Positions 1 to 7,612 of a stretch of DNA of 20,584 bases are shown here, piece after piece. Below the pieces are notes generated by a model. It was given only the letters and a program-made list of their open reading frames with translations. It did no database searches and had not been told where the DNA came from. This DNA is from Treponema sp. UBA4232 (lineage in GTDB: Bacteria > Spirochaetota > Spirochaetia > Treponematales > Treponemataceae): positions 1-20,584 of the forward strand of contig DGXM01000094.1 of assembly GCA_002396325.1 (NCBI GenBank), given 5' to 3'. The translations under genes and the position numbers were made by a program. Positions within the stretch are counted from its first letter, which is position 1. Each line of letters opens with the position of its first letter.

Positions 1-1
1 C

Positions 2-193
2 GGGAATGACATTGTTTCGTATAAGTCTAAAAAAAATGCTACGCCGGATTGGAGGGCCCACTCAAGTGGTTCCGAAACGAAGTGGAGGAATGGAGCGGTA
101 GCGGAAGCCCGGAAAGCCGGATATGCGGGGGTCTTGCGAAAGCCGATTCACAGGGGATGCCGTCCAGAGCATAATATTCAAGGTCAATTTTAA
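2..193 (+). other. Partial open frame or intergenic remnant, no recognised product
   Basis: A frame open from the window edge ends at TAA (191-193), giving about 63 residues with no ATG inside. Its end contains AEARKAGYAGVLRKPI, which faintly resembles the last strand and K-P motif of a receiver domain, but the rest does not read like a folded protein. The stretch is richer in G+C than what follows and has small inverted repeats (for example CCAC/GTGG near 59-70). The first ten bases, cgggaatgac, are the reverse complement of the GTCATTCCCG-type unit seen at 3767-4090, so the region may be a repeat-associated intergenic segment. It could be the 3' end of a gene starting outside the window, a decayed gene, or non-coding. 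I see no tmRNA, SRP or RNase P signature in it. Confidence 0.25.
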
Positions 194-198
194 ATTTC

Positions 199-207
199 TG
201 TTATAAT
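199..207 (+). promoter_or_regulatory. Extended -10 promoter for the two-component operon
   Basis: TGTTATAAT is a perfect extended -10 (TGn plus TATAAT at 202-207). Transcription would start near 214, leaving a leader of about 53 nt before the response regulator ATG. No good -35 is visible at normal spacing (TTCAAG at 177-182 is 19 bp away), which fits an extended -10 promoter or one needing an activator. Confidence 0.55.
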
Positions 208-266
208 GATGAAATATAACAAGAAAAATATAGAATTATGGATATTTTTGGATTATTCTTGACTGT

Positions 267-956
267 ATGAAAAGCTCTATTTTGGTTATTGAGGACGTGC
301 TTGAGATGGCACAGCTTATAAGAATGTACATGGAAAACGCGGGCTTCGACTGCCAGACTGCGGAGACTGCGGAAATTGCCCTTGAAAAACTGCAGGGAGG
401 ATATACACCTGACCTTGTTCTGCTGGATTTGAACCTTCCGGGGATGAGCGGACTCGACTTTTTGCAGAAATTCAGGGCTGAATACAAGACTACCATTCCC
501 GTCATCATTGTGTCCGCAAGAGATGCCGATGAAGACATTATCGCAGGACTCGGATACGGTGCGGATGAATTCGTGACGAAGCCTTTTTCTCCCCGTGTGC
601 TTGTGGCGCGTGTGCAGTCGAAATTGAACAGGCTCTCAATTACAGAGGCCTCCGTGGAAGAGACGATAACTTTCGGTCCGTATACACTTTACTGCAACAG
701 CTGCGTGCTGAAAAAAGGAGTGGAAAAGATTCCGCTTTCGACAAAGGAGTACGAGGTTCTCGAATACCTGGCGCGCAACGCGGGGGAAAGCCTTTCGCCG
801 GAAGTGATTTACAATCATGTGTGGAAGACCCAGTACGGCGATGTGACCGCAGTGGCTGTCTATGTTCAGAGGCTCCGCAAAAAAATTGAGGATGACCCTT
901 CCCACCCACGCTACATAACGACAATATTCGGCTTGGGATACAAATTCGAGAAATAG
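267..956 (+). CDS. OmpR/PhoB-family response regulator
   Basis: This is a cytoplasmic DNA-binding partner of the histidine kinase encoded just downstream. Residues 4-120 are a CheY-like receiver: acidic pair E9/D10, phospho-acceptor D54 in VLLDLNLPG, S83 of the Thr/Ser switch, and K105 in TKPF. Residues about 135-229 form an OmpR-type winged helix, with the recognition region in VYVQRLRKKIEDD and the wing in TTIFGLGYKF. At 229 residues it is normal for the family. The ATG at 267 is the only usable start, since an in-frame stop lies at 231-233 and no alternative start codon falls between. There is no clear Shine-Dalgarno site. The stimulus and target genes cannot be told from sequence, although autoregulation of the pair is common in this family. 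Confidence 0.93.
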   Translation: MKSSILVIEDVLEMAQLIRMYMENAGFDCQTAETAEIALEKLQGGYTPDLVLLDLNLPGMSGLDFLQKFRAEYKTTIPVIIVSARDADEDIIAGLGYGADEFVTKPFSPRVLVARVQSKLNRLSITEASVEETITFGPYTLYCNSCVLKKGVEKIPLSTKEYEVLEYLARNAGESLSPEVIYNHVWKTQYGDVTAVAVYVQRLRKKIEDDPSHPRYITTIFGLGYKFEK

Positions 957-971
957 GCGGTTATTTCTTAA

Positions 972-1007
972 AAACATCTGATTAAACATCTGATTAAACA
1001 TCTGATT
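972..1007. repeat. Three perfect 12-bp tandem copies between the two-component genes
   Basis: The unit aaacatctgatt occurs three times without mismatch at 972-983, 984-995 and 996-1007, between the regulator stop (956) and the kinase ribosome-binding site (1030). Perfect short tandem arrays can gain or lose copies by slippage. Here that would change spacing in the intercistronic leader and not the reading frame of either protein. Confidence 0.9.
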
Positions 1008-1039
1008 TTGGGATTTCAAATCAAAGGCTGGAGGAAGAC

Positions 1040-2443
1040 GTGAAAATCCGCAAACAGTTCGGCATACTCATTGCAAGCATCATACTGATTCCCGTGCTCA
1101 GCATTATTGCGCTGTCTGTCTACCATTATGTCACCTCGCCGCAGAGGCATCTTTTGAACGGATACAGGCAGATCCGCAATATGAAGGACATTGAGTTGAG
1201 CGAGGATGCGTGGGACGCTATAAGGGCCGAGATTGAGGATGTTCCGCCGAACGTGCAGATTGCAATTTACTACGACTACAAAATCCTCATTTCGAATATG
1301 CAGGAGCTGAAGGTCGGTTCGAATATTTCCCCCATTGAGCTTTTTTCATTTATCAGCAACACCAGCAATGTTTACGACTATCAGGTGCAGGCTCCGGGTG
1401 TGAAGACTCTTCTTACGCGGGGAGAAAGCCGGGAAAGATTCCTTGTAATCAGCCGATCGAAGGTTCCTGAAGCAAAACGCCAAAAGACAAACAAATTCAT
1501 AGTTCCAATGCTTCTTTTGATTGCAGGATTTGAAGTCTTCTGCATTTCCATAATCTTCAGTCTTTCGAAGACAATATCCTCGTCAATCAGCCAGCTGGAA
1601 AAAAACACTCAGAGAATCGCAAACGGTGAACTTGACACGCAGATTGAACTACCCGAAAAAGGACGCGGGGCAAACGAAATCACTTCCCTTTCGGAAAGTC
1701 TTGAGAGGATGAGAGTGTCACTGAAGGACAATCAGGAGCGCAGGGCAAAATTCATAATGGGCATAAGCCACGACCTTCGAACCCCTGTGTCTCTCATAAA
1801 GGGATATTCCGAGGCAATCACCGACGGGGTTGTTACTGATATAGACTCAATCAGAAAATCACTTAGCATTGTGGAGTCAAAGGCCGAGCAGCTTGAAAAT
1901 ATGATAAACGACCTTATCAACTACGAAAAGCTGAACAACACCGACTGGCTTCAGTCGCTTGAGCCTGAATACATCAAACCCATTCTGGAGGATTTCGCAT
2001 CTTCTGCAAAAGCCACCGCGGATGTTTACAAGCGCACGATAAATACGGATATTTCGGTTGCAGACGACTTGAAAATCCCGATGGACAAGAAACTGGCTAA
2101 CCGCGCGTTTGAAAACATATTCAGCAATGCACTCCGATACACCAAAGACGGAGACTCTGTCACAATCACTGCGGACCAAAAAGGCGGAAACATTGAGCTT
2201 AGAATTGCAGATACGGGAGTCGGAATCGCAGAAAAGGATTTGGAGCACATCTTCGAGATTTTCTACAGGGGCACATCCTCACGGCGGGAACCAGGCATGG
2301 GAATCGGACTTTCGGTGGTAAAGACCGTAATCGACAGTCACGGATGGAAGATAGACGTGAAATCCCGTGTAAATGAGGGAACAACGTTTATAATCACAAT
2401 CCCCATTCCGGATGAAGAGCGCAGAATCGTTCAAGTTCAGTAG
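1040..2443 (+). CDS. Membrane-bound sensor histidine kinase
   Basis: Inner-membrane sensor kinase expected to phosphorylate the upstream response regulator. Order of parts: TM1 about residues 8-30; a small extracytoplasmic sensor about 31-150; TM2 about 154-176; HAMP linker about 177-230; dimerisation and phospho-acceptor helix with H244 in MGISHDLRTP; and an ATP-binding domain with N box N359/N363, G1 DTGVGI 391-396, F box near 405-409 and G2 GMGIGL 419-424. The HK signature is complete, so the enzyme should be active. Start is GTG at 1040 with GGAGG at 1030-1034, five bases upstream. The last 50 bp overlap the 3' end of miaA on the other strand, so transcripts of the two units converge. No family-specific sensor fold was recognised, so the signal is unknown. 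Confidence 0.93.
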   Translation: MKIRKQFGILIASIILIPVLSIIALSVYHYVTSPQRHLLNGYRQIRNMKDIELSEDAWDAIRAEIEDVPPNVQIAIYYDYKILISNMQELKVGSNISPIELFSFISNTSNVYDYQVQAPGVKTLLTRGESRERFLVISRSKVPEAKRQKTNKFIVPMLLLIAGFEVFCISIIFSLSKTISSSISQLEKNTQRIANGELDTQIELPEKGRGANEITSLSESLERMRVSLKDNQERRAKFIMGISHDLRTPVSLIKGYSEAITDGVVTDIDSIRKSLSIVESKAEQLENMINDLINYEKLNNTDWLQSLEPEYIKPILEDFASSAKATADVYKRTINTDISVADDLKIPMDKKLANRAFENIFSNALRYTKDGDSVTITADQKGGNIELRIADTGVGIAEKDLEHIFEIFYRGTSSRREPGMGIGLSVVKTVIDSHGWKIDVKSRVNEGTTFIITIPIPDEERRIVQVQ

Positions 2444-3386
2444 ACACAAGTTCTTCAACAGGCTTTCCGTCTGAAAAACCGTTTTCGTCCAGTTCAATCA
2501 CTCTGGCACCGGGAATGGAGCGCATGATTGTATACTGTCTTTTTGCGTAACGCCTGCTTGAGTGCTTGATTTCTTCCTTTATCCGGGCTATTTGGGCCTT
2601 GTCTGCATCCCCGCGGAAAAATTCGCTGTATCCGATTGCCTTCATTCCCGGACTGTCCGCACCGTACCCCTTTTTCTTCAGATTCTCAATTTCTTTCTCA
2701 AGTCCCTGCTCGAACATAAGGTCCACGCGTCTGTCTATCCTTGAATACAAGTCTTCACGGCTGCGGCTTAGAATCACCGTGCAGAATGAATACATTTTTC
2801 TAAGGCTTTCGGGAATCTCAAACGAACTCAAAGGCCTTCCGGTGGAATAATAGACTTCAAGTGCCCGCACAATCCTGAATCCGTCGTGTATGCTGATTTT
2901 TTTTGCATAAGTCCTGTCCACTGTTTTCAGCTCGTGGTAAAGTGCTCCGTTTCCTTCAGCAGCAAGCCTTGCCTTGATTTTTTCGCGCACAACGGGGTCA
3001 CTCTGCGGGGTTTCGGGGAGTCCCTTCAGAAAACTGCTTATGTAGAACCCTGTGCCTCCTGCCACTACCGGAAGATTTCCCCTCGCAAATATTTCCGGGC
3101 AGAGACGGTCCGCGGCTTCAACGAAATCACCTGCACCGAACTGACAGTCCGGTTCGAGCACATCCACAAGATGATACGGAATCTCTTTTCTTTCTTCAGG
3201 AGAGGGTTTTGCGGTTCCTATGTCCATGTATCTGTATACGGCCTGACTGTCCGCACTGATGATTTCGGCACGGCCTTTAAACAAAGAAAGACCGCCTTTG
3301 GCAAAGAGATTCTTCACCAGGGCAGTCTTACCGCACGCTGTTGGCGCAAACAGAACGAAAACCGGAATTGGTGCCGGCATTTCCAT
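2394..3386 (-). CDS. miaA: tRNA dimethylallyltransferase MiaA
   Basis: MiaA transfers a dimethylallyl group to N6 of A37 in tRNAs reading UNN codons, a modification that stabilises codon-anticodon pairing. Visible signatures are the P-loop APTACGKT (14-21), the ISADSQAVY segment and DIGTAKP that bind tRNA and substrate, VVAGGTGFY, and the C-terminal RRYAKRQYT motif. Length (330) is slightly above the usual 300-320. The first P-loop residue is Ala and not the usual Gly, an allowed variant of the Walker A pattern. Start ATG 3384-3386 is two bases after the rpoZ stop, with no strong ribosome site of its own, so translational coupling to rpoZ is likely. An alternative ATG lies two codons in (3378-3380). 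The 3' end overlaps the histidine kinase gene by 50 bp. Confidence 0.95.
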   Translation of the reverse strand: MEMPAPIPVFVLFAPTACGKTALVKNLFAKGGLSLFKGRAEIISADSQAVYRYMDIGTAKPSPEERKEIPYHLVDVLEPDCQFGAGDFVEAADRLCPEIFARGNLPVVAGGTGFYISSFLKGLPETPQSDPVVREKIKARLAAEGNGALYHELKTVDRTYAKKISIHDGFRIVRALEVYYSTGRPLSSFEIPESLRKMYSFCTVILSRSREDLYSRIDRRVDLMFEQGLEKEIENLKKKGYGADSPGMKAIGYSEFFRGDADKAQIARIKEEIKHSSRRYAKRQYTIMRSIPGARVIELDENGFSDGKPVEELVSTELERFCALHPEWGL

Positions 3387-3388
3387 CG

Positions 3389-3598
3389 CTACTGCTGACT
3401 CTTGTCTTCAAGATGATACTGGACTTCATTCGTGAACAACTGTCTTGCGGCAATGCTCACAACCTTGCCCTGATTGTCGTCTTCCCTTATCACGGGATCA
3501 TCGATTTTTGCCAGCTGATAGGCACGGCGGCTTGCGGCAACGGTAATTTCATAAATGCTCTTCTTGTATGTAACCAACTGTTCAAGGGGAAAAATCAT
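3389..3598 (-). CDS. rpoZ: RNA polymerase omega subunit
   Basis: A 69-residue protein with the omega pattern: an N-terminal short helix, then YEITVAASRRAYQLAK, which matches the conserved helix that clamps the beta-prime C-terminus, followed by a short acidic linker and a VVSIAARQL helix. It aids assembly and stability of RNA polymerase. The size is at the short end for omega, as is usual in spirochaetes. Start ATG at 3596-3598 has GAGAGG about eight bases upstream (3607-3612 on the + strand). It is followed two bases later by miaA. A weak -10-like TAATAT (complement of 3647-3652) is the only promoter candidate seen upstream, with no convincing -35. Confidence 0.85.
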   Translation of the reverse strand: MIFPLEQLVTYKKSIYEITVAASRRAYQLAKIDDPVIREDDNQGKVVSIAARQLFTNEVQYHLEDKSQQ

Positions 3599-3698
3599 TA
3601 TTACTACCTCTCATGGTGGTCAACGACACTACGTAAAAACCACTAAATATTAGAAGTTTATCACAAAAACAAAATCCTGTCCACCCCTTTTGTGCGAT

Positions 3699-3722
3699 GC
3701 GCACGGAAATGTGCACGGAAAT
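3699..3722. repeat. Tandem 12-bp near-duplicate in the rpoZ upstream region
   Basis: gcgcacggaaat (3699-3710) is followed directly by gtgcacggaaat (3711-3722), one mismatch. The preceding bases form a small hairpin, GTGCG-atg-CGCAC (3692-3704). The rest of 3613-3766 shows no gene and no other clear signal. Confidence 0.6.
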
Positions 3723-3766
3723 CAGTTTTTATGTCATGGTGCTGTCCGATAAGTTCGTTGTATAGC

Positions 3767-4090
3767 GTCATCCCGGGCCTGTCACCATCGTCATTCCGGG
3801 CCTGTCACCATCGTCATTCCGGGCCTGCCACCACCGTCATCCCGCACCTGCCGCTACTGTCATCCCGTGCTTGACACGGGATCTCCTTTGTGCGCGAGAT
3901 GCTGAATCAAGTTCAGCATGACATAGCCTCGTTCAGCATGATTCCATCGTCATCCCGAACTTGCCACCACCGTCATCCCGAACTTGTTTCGGGATCTCCC
4001 TTGCACAAGAGATGCTGAATTCGGTTGCGTGCAACCTCGTTCAGCATGACACAACTTCCTTCAGCATGACATGACCTCGTTCAGCGTGAC
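3767..4090. repeat. Cluster of GTCATCCCG and TTCAGCATGAC inverted repeats
   Basis: About 320 bp of non-coding repeats lie between the pseudouridine synthase gene and rpoZ. Four consecutive 23-bp units begin at 3767, 3790, 3813 and 3836, each starting GTCATYCCG. Then come perfect hairpins with 8-bp stems and 5-nt loops: ATCCCGTG/CACGGGAT (3862-3882), ATGCTGAA/TTCAGCAT (3899-3919) and ATCCCGAA/TTCGGGAT (3975-3995). A further ATGCTGAA/TTCAGCAT pair (4012-4019, 4041-4048) encloses an inner GGTTG/CAACC stem. Degenerate half units (TTCAGCATGA, TTCAGCGTGAC) fill the end. Similar GTCATCCCG intergenic palindromes are widespread in bacterial chromosomes. Stems are not followed by T runs, so they are not standard terminators, though they could slow or process a transcript leaving the long operon. 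The window's first ten bases look like one more, inverted, unit. Confidence 0.9.
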
Positions 4091-4118
4091 TAAACTAGTT
4101 TTCCTTGAAAGAGCCCAT

Positions 4119-5060
4119 TCAGAACAACGGCGGAAGCGGTGCCTCAACTCTGACCTTTTTTCCGGTGAGCGGATGCGGGAATTCGAGCGAGCAGGCGTGG
4201 AGCATTATGCGGCCCTTATTTTCGGGAAAGCCTTCGGGGCCTCCGTACAATGTGTCGCCCGCAATCGGAAGATCCGAAAGCGAAAGATGAACCCTTATCT
4301 GGTGGGTGCGGCCCGTTTGAAGTGTGCAGAAGACTTTGGCATAGGAGCCTTCCACGGAAAGCACTTTGAAATCAGTGACGGCTTTCTGACCTCCTTTTGA
4401 GGCAGGAAGAAGACCCATTTTGCACTGCGCTGACTTTGGACTTATGCGCCCGATGAAGTTTTCCACGGAGAAAGATTTTCCTTCTTCAATTTTTTTACGC
4501 ATGAAACAGACTGCCCTGTAACATTTTTTTGCCGTGTGATTTTCGAACATATCGTGCACGGCGGCATTCACGGTCCTTGTCTTTGTGAAAAGAAGCGTGC
4601 CGGAAGTCTCCCTGTCAAGGCGGTGCATGATTCCTGCATAAGGCGGATTTCTGAGAGCCGGATTTTTCTTCCACAAATAATCCACCACGGCCTGATGCAT
4701 GTTTCCCCTGCCCTTTACAATGGTCTCTTCGGTGGGAAGGAAAGCGGGTTTGTTCACCACGATAACCGACTCGTCCTCAAAAAGCACATCCTTGTCTTCA
4801 AGCGTGAAGTCAATGTCATCCGGCTGCTTTTCGTAAAAAAATCTTTCTTCGTCTATGCGCACGAAAACCTCGGAACCCGGCCGCAGCGAAAAGGATGGAA
4901 CAGTGCAGACCCTGCCGTTCACGAAAACAGAGCCTGCCACAATGAGTCTTCGGATTTTCGAGTTCGAGACTGCAACAGGCGCAAACAGAAGAGGCAGTTT
5001 CCTCTGCAAAAACGAGACCAGATTTTCTTTTGTCGAAATCTTCCAGAAATGTTCTTTCAC
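4119..5060 (-). CDS. RluA/RluD-family pseudouridine synthase
   Basis: Isomerises uridine to pseudouridine in RNA, probably 23S rRNA. From the start chosen here (313 residues) the order is an S4 RNA-binding domain (about 12-70), then the catalytic domain with HRLDRETSG, whose Asp149 is the catalytic residue, and GRTHQIRVH at 250-258 near the C-terminus, both diagnostic of the RluA class. The frame is open further upstream to 5195, but that would overlap rnhB by 122 bp and add 45 residues unlike the family. I prefer the GTG at 5058-5060, 13 bases after the rnhB stop, with a G-rich GGCGGGAAA ribosome site. The presence of S4 points to the RluC/RluD branch and not RluA, but the target uridine cannot be assigned. 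It is the last gene of the long operon. Confidence 0.9.
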   Translation of the reverse strand: MKEHFWKISTKENLVSFLQRKLPLLFAPVAVSNSKIRRLIVAGSVFVNGRVCTVPSFSLRPGSEVFVRIDEERFFYEKQPDDIDFTLEDKDVLFEDESVIVVNKPAFLPTEETIVKGRGNMHQAVVDYLWKKNPALRNPPYAGIMHRLDRETSGTLLFTKTRTVNAAVHDMFENHTAKKCYRAVCFMRKKIEEGKSFSVENFIGRISPKSAQCKMGLLPASKGGQKAVTDFKVLSVEGSYAKVFCTLQTGRTHQIRVHLSLSDLPIAGDTLYGGPEGFPENKGRIMLHACSLEFPHPLTGKKVRVEAPLPPLF

Positions 5061-5073
5061 AACTTTCCCGCCC

Positions 5074-5670
5074 TCAATAGTTGAACGAAAGACGCTGAAT
5101 CGGAGAAGGCCCTTTTTCACGGCAGATTTTTCTGTGTGCCTCGGTGGGATATCCCTTGTGTTTTGCATAACCGTATTCAGGATAAATCCTGTCATAATCC
5201 TTCATGATGCGGTCCCTTTCCACTTTTGCGATTATGCTTGCAGCCATTACAGGGGCACAGACGGCATCCGCCTTCACAAGACTTCTGACCCTGCACGGAA
5301 TGTCGGGGGTTTTGTTTCCGTCAGCCACGGCTTCAATTTCACTTTCATCAGGAAGGTCGAAGCCCATTTTGCGGCACCACTCGGGAAGTTTTGATTTCAT
5401 GTCCTCGTATGCAAGAGCCATTGCCTTCATGCTTGCCTGAAGAATGTTGATTCTGTCAATCTCATCATGCTCCACGCGGGCGAATCCCCAGAGACATTTT
5501 TCTTTTATGACGGAAAGAGCGGCTTCACGTTTTTTTTCGGAAAGCTTTTTGCTGTCATTCAAAATCTCCACGGGAAAATCAGGACTTAAAATCACACATC
5601 CTGCTGTAACAGGCCCCGCAAGAGGTCCACGCCCGGCCTCATCCAATCCTGCAAGCCAAAGAAAAGGCAT
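5074..5670 (-). CDS. rnhB: Ribonuclease HII
   Basis: RNase HII cuts the RNA strand of RNA-DNA hybrids and removes single ribonucleotides from DNA. The four carboxylates are present: D10 and E11 in LDEAGRGPLAGPV, D117 in VADGN, and D135 in KADAVCAPVMAASIIAK. The C-terminal HKGYPT and GPSPIQR segments match the family. At 198 residues the length is standard. The start is ATG 5668-5670, because AGGAG lies five bases upstream (5676-5680); a GTG two codons further up (5674-5676) overlaps that ribosome site and is rejected. The ribosome site overlaps the TAG stop of the preceding phosphoribosyltransferase gene, implying coupled translation. Confidence 0.95.
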   Translation of the reverse strand: MPFLWLAGLDEAGRGPLAGPVTAGCVILSPDFPVEILNDSKKLSEKKREAALSVIKEKCLWGFARVEHDEIDRINILQASMKAMALAYEDMKSKLPEWCRKMGFDLPDESEIEAVADGNKTPDIPCRVRSLVKADAVCAPVMAASIIAKVERDRIMKDYDRIYPEYGYAKHKGYPTEAHRKICREKGPSPIQRLSFNY

Positions 5671-5678
5671 AAGCACTC

Positions 5679-6290
5679 CTATTTACTTTCTTTGAAGATG
5701 GGTTCAAGAACTTCACGCAGTTCAGGATACGGTTTGTAAAAATTTTCCTCAAGTTCGTCTTCGGTGAGTCCCACAAGCTCGTGGCTGTTGTAGTTTATCC
5801 ACTGATTTTCTTCAGGCTTGTTTATGTCGAAACGGCGGCACCAGTAATCAGGCTGAATGGGAAGTTTTTCCTTCCATGAGTAGACTTTGTAATCATGCAC
5901 GACCACCTTGATGTTTTCGCGGGGAACGCCCTTTTCCAGAAGCACACCCACAAGATAATTCAAAGTGCGCCCGGAATCGTAGATGTCGTCAACCAAAAGG
6001 ATTTTGTCTCCCTGCCGCAGATAGTCGGGGGAATAAGTCCATCCGTCAATGCGGACCGCAGACTGCTGTTTCACGTCAGTGTAGCTTCTGGCAACTACAG
6101 CAGCATAGAGCACAGGCTTGTGATTTTTGAGCGCAACTTTGTAATACTCGCTGATGATATTGGCCATGTATGCGCCTCCACGCAGGGAAGCATAAATAAC
6201 ATCGGGCACAAATCCGTCTTCCATGTAAATTTTGTGGGCAAGCTTCAGTCCGTTGTTGCGGACAGTCTCATAGGGTAAAAATTCCTTCAT
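5679..6290 (-). CDS. Purine-type phosphoribosyltransferase (COG2236-like)
   Basis: A 203-residue phosphoribosyltransferase fold protein. The PRPP-binding signature is VDDIYDSGRT (100-109), preceded by the ASLRGG loop (34-39) that contacts pyrophosphate. The sequence after the core (PDYWCRRFD and a Trp-containing tail) resembles the predicted hypoxanthine/xanthine phosphoribosyltransferases of the COG2236 type, so purine salvage is the best guess; base specificity is not readable. Start is ATG 6288-6290 with AGGAG five bases upstream; an ATG at 6317 would overlap the previous gene and lacks a ribosome site. It lies 23 bp after the aminotransferase gene and is closely followed by rnhB. Confidence 0.8.
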   Translation of the reverse strand: MKEFLPYETVRNNGLKLAHKIYMEDGFVPDVIYASLRGGAYMANIISEYYKVALKNHKPVLYAAVVARSYTDVKQQSAVRIDGWTYSPDYLRQGDKILLVDDIYDSGRTLNYLVGVLLEKGVPRENIKVVVHDYKVYSWKEKLPIQPDYWCRRFDINKPEENQWINYNSHELVGLTEDELEENFYKPYPELREVLEPIFKESK

Positions 6291-6313
6291 ACAATCTCCT
6301 GCAGAATCTTTCA

Positions 6314-7597
6314 TCACCGGCCAAGCAGCGAATCCTTATATACTTCAGAAAGGATTTTAAGTCCTCCGTCAAGTTCTTCATCCGGGCGTGCATAATTCAG
6401 CCGCAGACATTTATCATAATGCGGATGTCCAGAGCTTCCTTCACCGAAGAAAAAGTATTCTCCCGGCACCACGACCACTCCCCGTTTTTTCAGCCGCACA
6501 TAAAGCTCCTTCGTGGAAATCTTCAGGTCCTTCAAAAGAAGCCACAGGAAGATTGAGCCTTCTCCTTTGTGGATTGAATAATTTTCCCCTGCAAAATATT
6601 TGTGTATGCAGTTCTGCGCCTTGAGATTTTTCTCATGGTAAAACGGCATCACATATTCGTCGGCAGCTTTCACAAGGGTTCCGTTTTTTATGAGATTTTC
6701 CGCCACTGCCTGTCCCACGCTCCCGGAAGCAAGAGCGATTATGGAATTGAGATTCGACAGTGCCGCAACGATTTCTTTTTTCGCCACGATTATTCCTGTA
6801 CGCAGACTCGGCAGCCCTATTTTCGAAAGACTCATGCTCAGGATGATATCGGGGTTCCACACCGGCTTCGCTTCATCGTTGAAGATTATGCGGGGCCACG
6901 GAAGACCGTATGCATTGTCGATAATAAGAGGTATGCCGTATTCATGCGCAAGTAATGACATCTTCTCTATTTCCGCATTGGTGAGCACATTTCCCGTGGG
7001 ATTCGTGGGACGGCTCACGCACATGGCGGCGACTTCAGGATGCTTTGAAAGATAGTCCTCAAGACGCGGAATGTCGGCGAAATATTTGAATGTGTGGTTG
7101 CTGTATTCCTCGAAACCCGCCTTTATGCTCACGAAGGTGTCCGGTTCAATGCACTGGTCAGCATAGCCGATGTACTCAGGCACAAGAGGAAAGAGAACCG
7201 TGCGCTTTTGTTTTTTTCCCTCCGGAGAAGTAAAAGTACCGGAAAGAAGATTGAACAGATAAAAGCAGGCACTCTGACTTCCGTTTGTGACCGCAATGTT
7301 TTCAGGACCAATCTTCCAGCCGTATGTCTTTGAAAGATATTCCGCCACCGCCTCGATGAAGGAAATCCTCCCCTGAGGGCCGTCGTATCTTCCGATCAAA
7401 TCCTCGAAGACACGTCCGTCTTTCATAATGCGCTCCATCTCCGCTCTGTAAAGACGCTCCACTTCGGGAATCTGCGCAGGGTTTCCTCCGCCGAGCGCAT
7501 ACGACTTCACACCGTCGGGAAGAGGCTTTCCCAAATCCTCCATAAGCTTTAAGATGCCTGACTCTCCGCAGAGTTTATTTCCAAAATCCGAAAACAT
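6314..7597 (-). CDS. avtA: Valine-pyruvate aminotransferase (AvtA type)
   Basis: PLP-dependent fold-type I class I/II aminotransferase, 427 residues, close to the family length. Signatures are GGGNPAQIP (36-44), TNGSQSA (104-110), SRPTNPTGN (195-203), D227 in LIIDNAYG that pairs with the PLP ring nitrogen, the PLP lysine K259 in SMSLSKIGLPSLRTG, and R267 for phosphate. The NGSQ and SRPTNPTGN pattern matches AvtA-type valine-pyruvate transaminases, which exchange amino groups among alanine, valine and related 2-oxoacids. Specificity is inferred from resemblance. Start ATG 7595-7597 has GGAGG six bases upstream. Its ribosome site sits in the 15-bp gap after clpC. Confidence 0.85.
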   Translation of the reverse strand: MFSDFGNKLCGESGILKLMEDLGKPLPDGVKSYALGGGNPAQIPEVERLYRAEMERIMKDGRVFEDLIGRYDGPQGRISFIEAVAEYLSKTYGWKIGPENIAVTNGSQSACFYLFNLLSGTFTSPEGKKQKRTVLFPLVPEYIGYADQCIEPDTFVSIKAGFEEYSNHTFKYFADIPRLEDYLSKHPEVAAMCVSRPTNPTGNVLTNAEIEKMSLLAHEYGIPLIIDNAYGLPWPRIIFNDEAKPVWNPDIILSMSLSKIGLPSLRTGIIVAKKEIVAALSNLNSIIALASGSVGQAVAENLIKNGTLVKAADEYVMPFYHEKNLKAQNCIHKYFAGENYSIHKGEGSIFLWLLLKDLKISTKELYVRLKKRGVVVVPGEYFFFGEGSSGHPHYDKCLRLNYARPDEELDGGLKILSEVYKDSLLGR

Positions 7598-7612
7598 CAG
7601 AGTCCTCCAGAA

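Noticed and set aside
14..21. MiaA P-loop change (Ala for Gly, at residues 14-21 of the protein) as a loss of function
   Set aside because: The Walker A pattern tolerates Ala or Gly at that position and all other MiaA motifs are intact.
1..200. tmRNA, SRP RNA or RNase P RNA in the GC-rich left edge
   Set aside because: None of the diagnostic conserved segments of these RNAs is present.
3767..3858. Regular 23-bp repeats as a CRISPR array
   Set aside because: Units follow each other with no unique spacers, and the repeats are hairpin-type intergenic palindromes. The Cas2-like gene is 16 kb away and no other cas gene is present.
3692..3874. Small plus-strand open frame through the repeat cluster
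   Set aside because: Its codons simply translate the 23-bp repeats.
3862..3995. Repeat hairpins as rho-independent terminators
   Set aside because: Stems are strong but neither strand shows the T run that should follow.
4536..5084. Plus-strand open frames opposite the pseudouridine synthase and rnhB
   Set aside because: They are antisense to genes with full catalytic motifs and lack ribosome sites.
5061..5195. Longer N-terminus for the pseudouridine synthase
   Set aside because: It would overlap rnhB by 122 bp and adds residues that do not match the S4 domain start.
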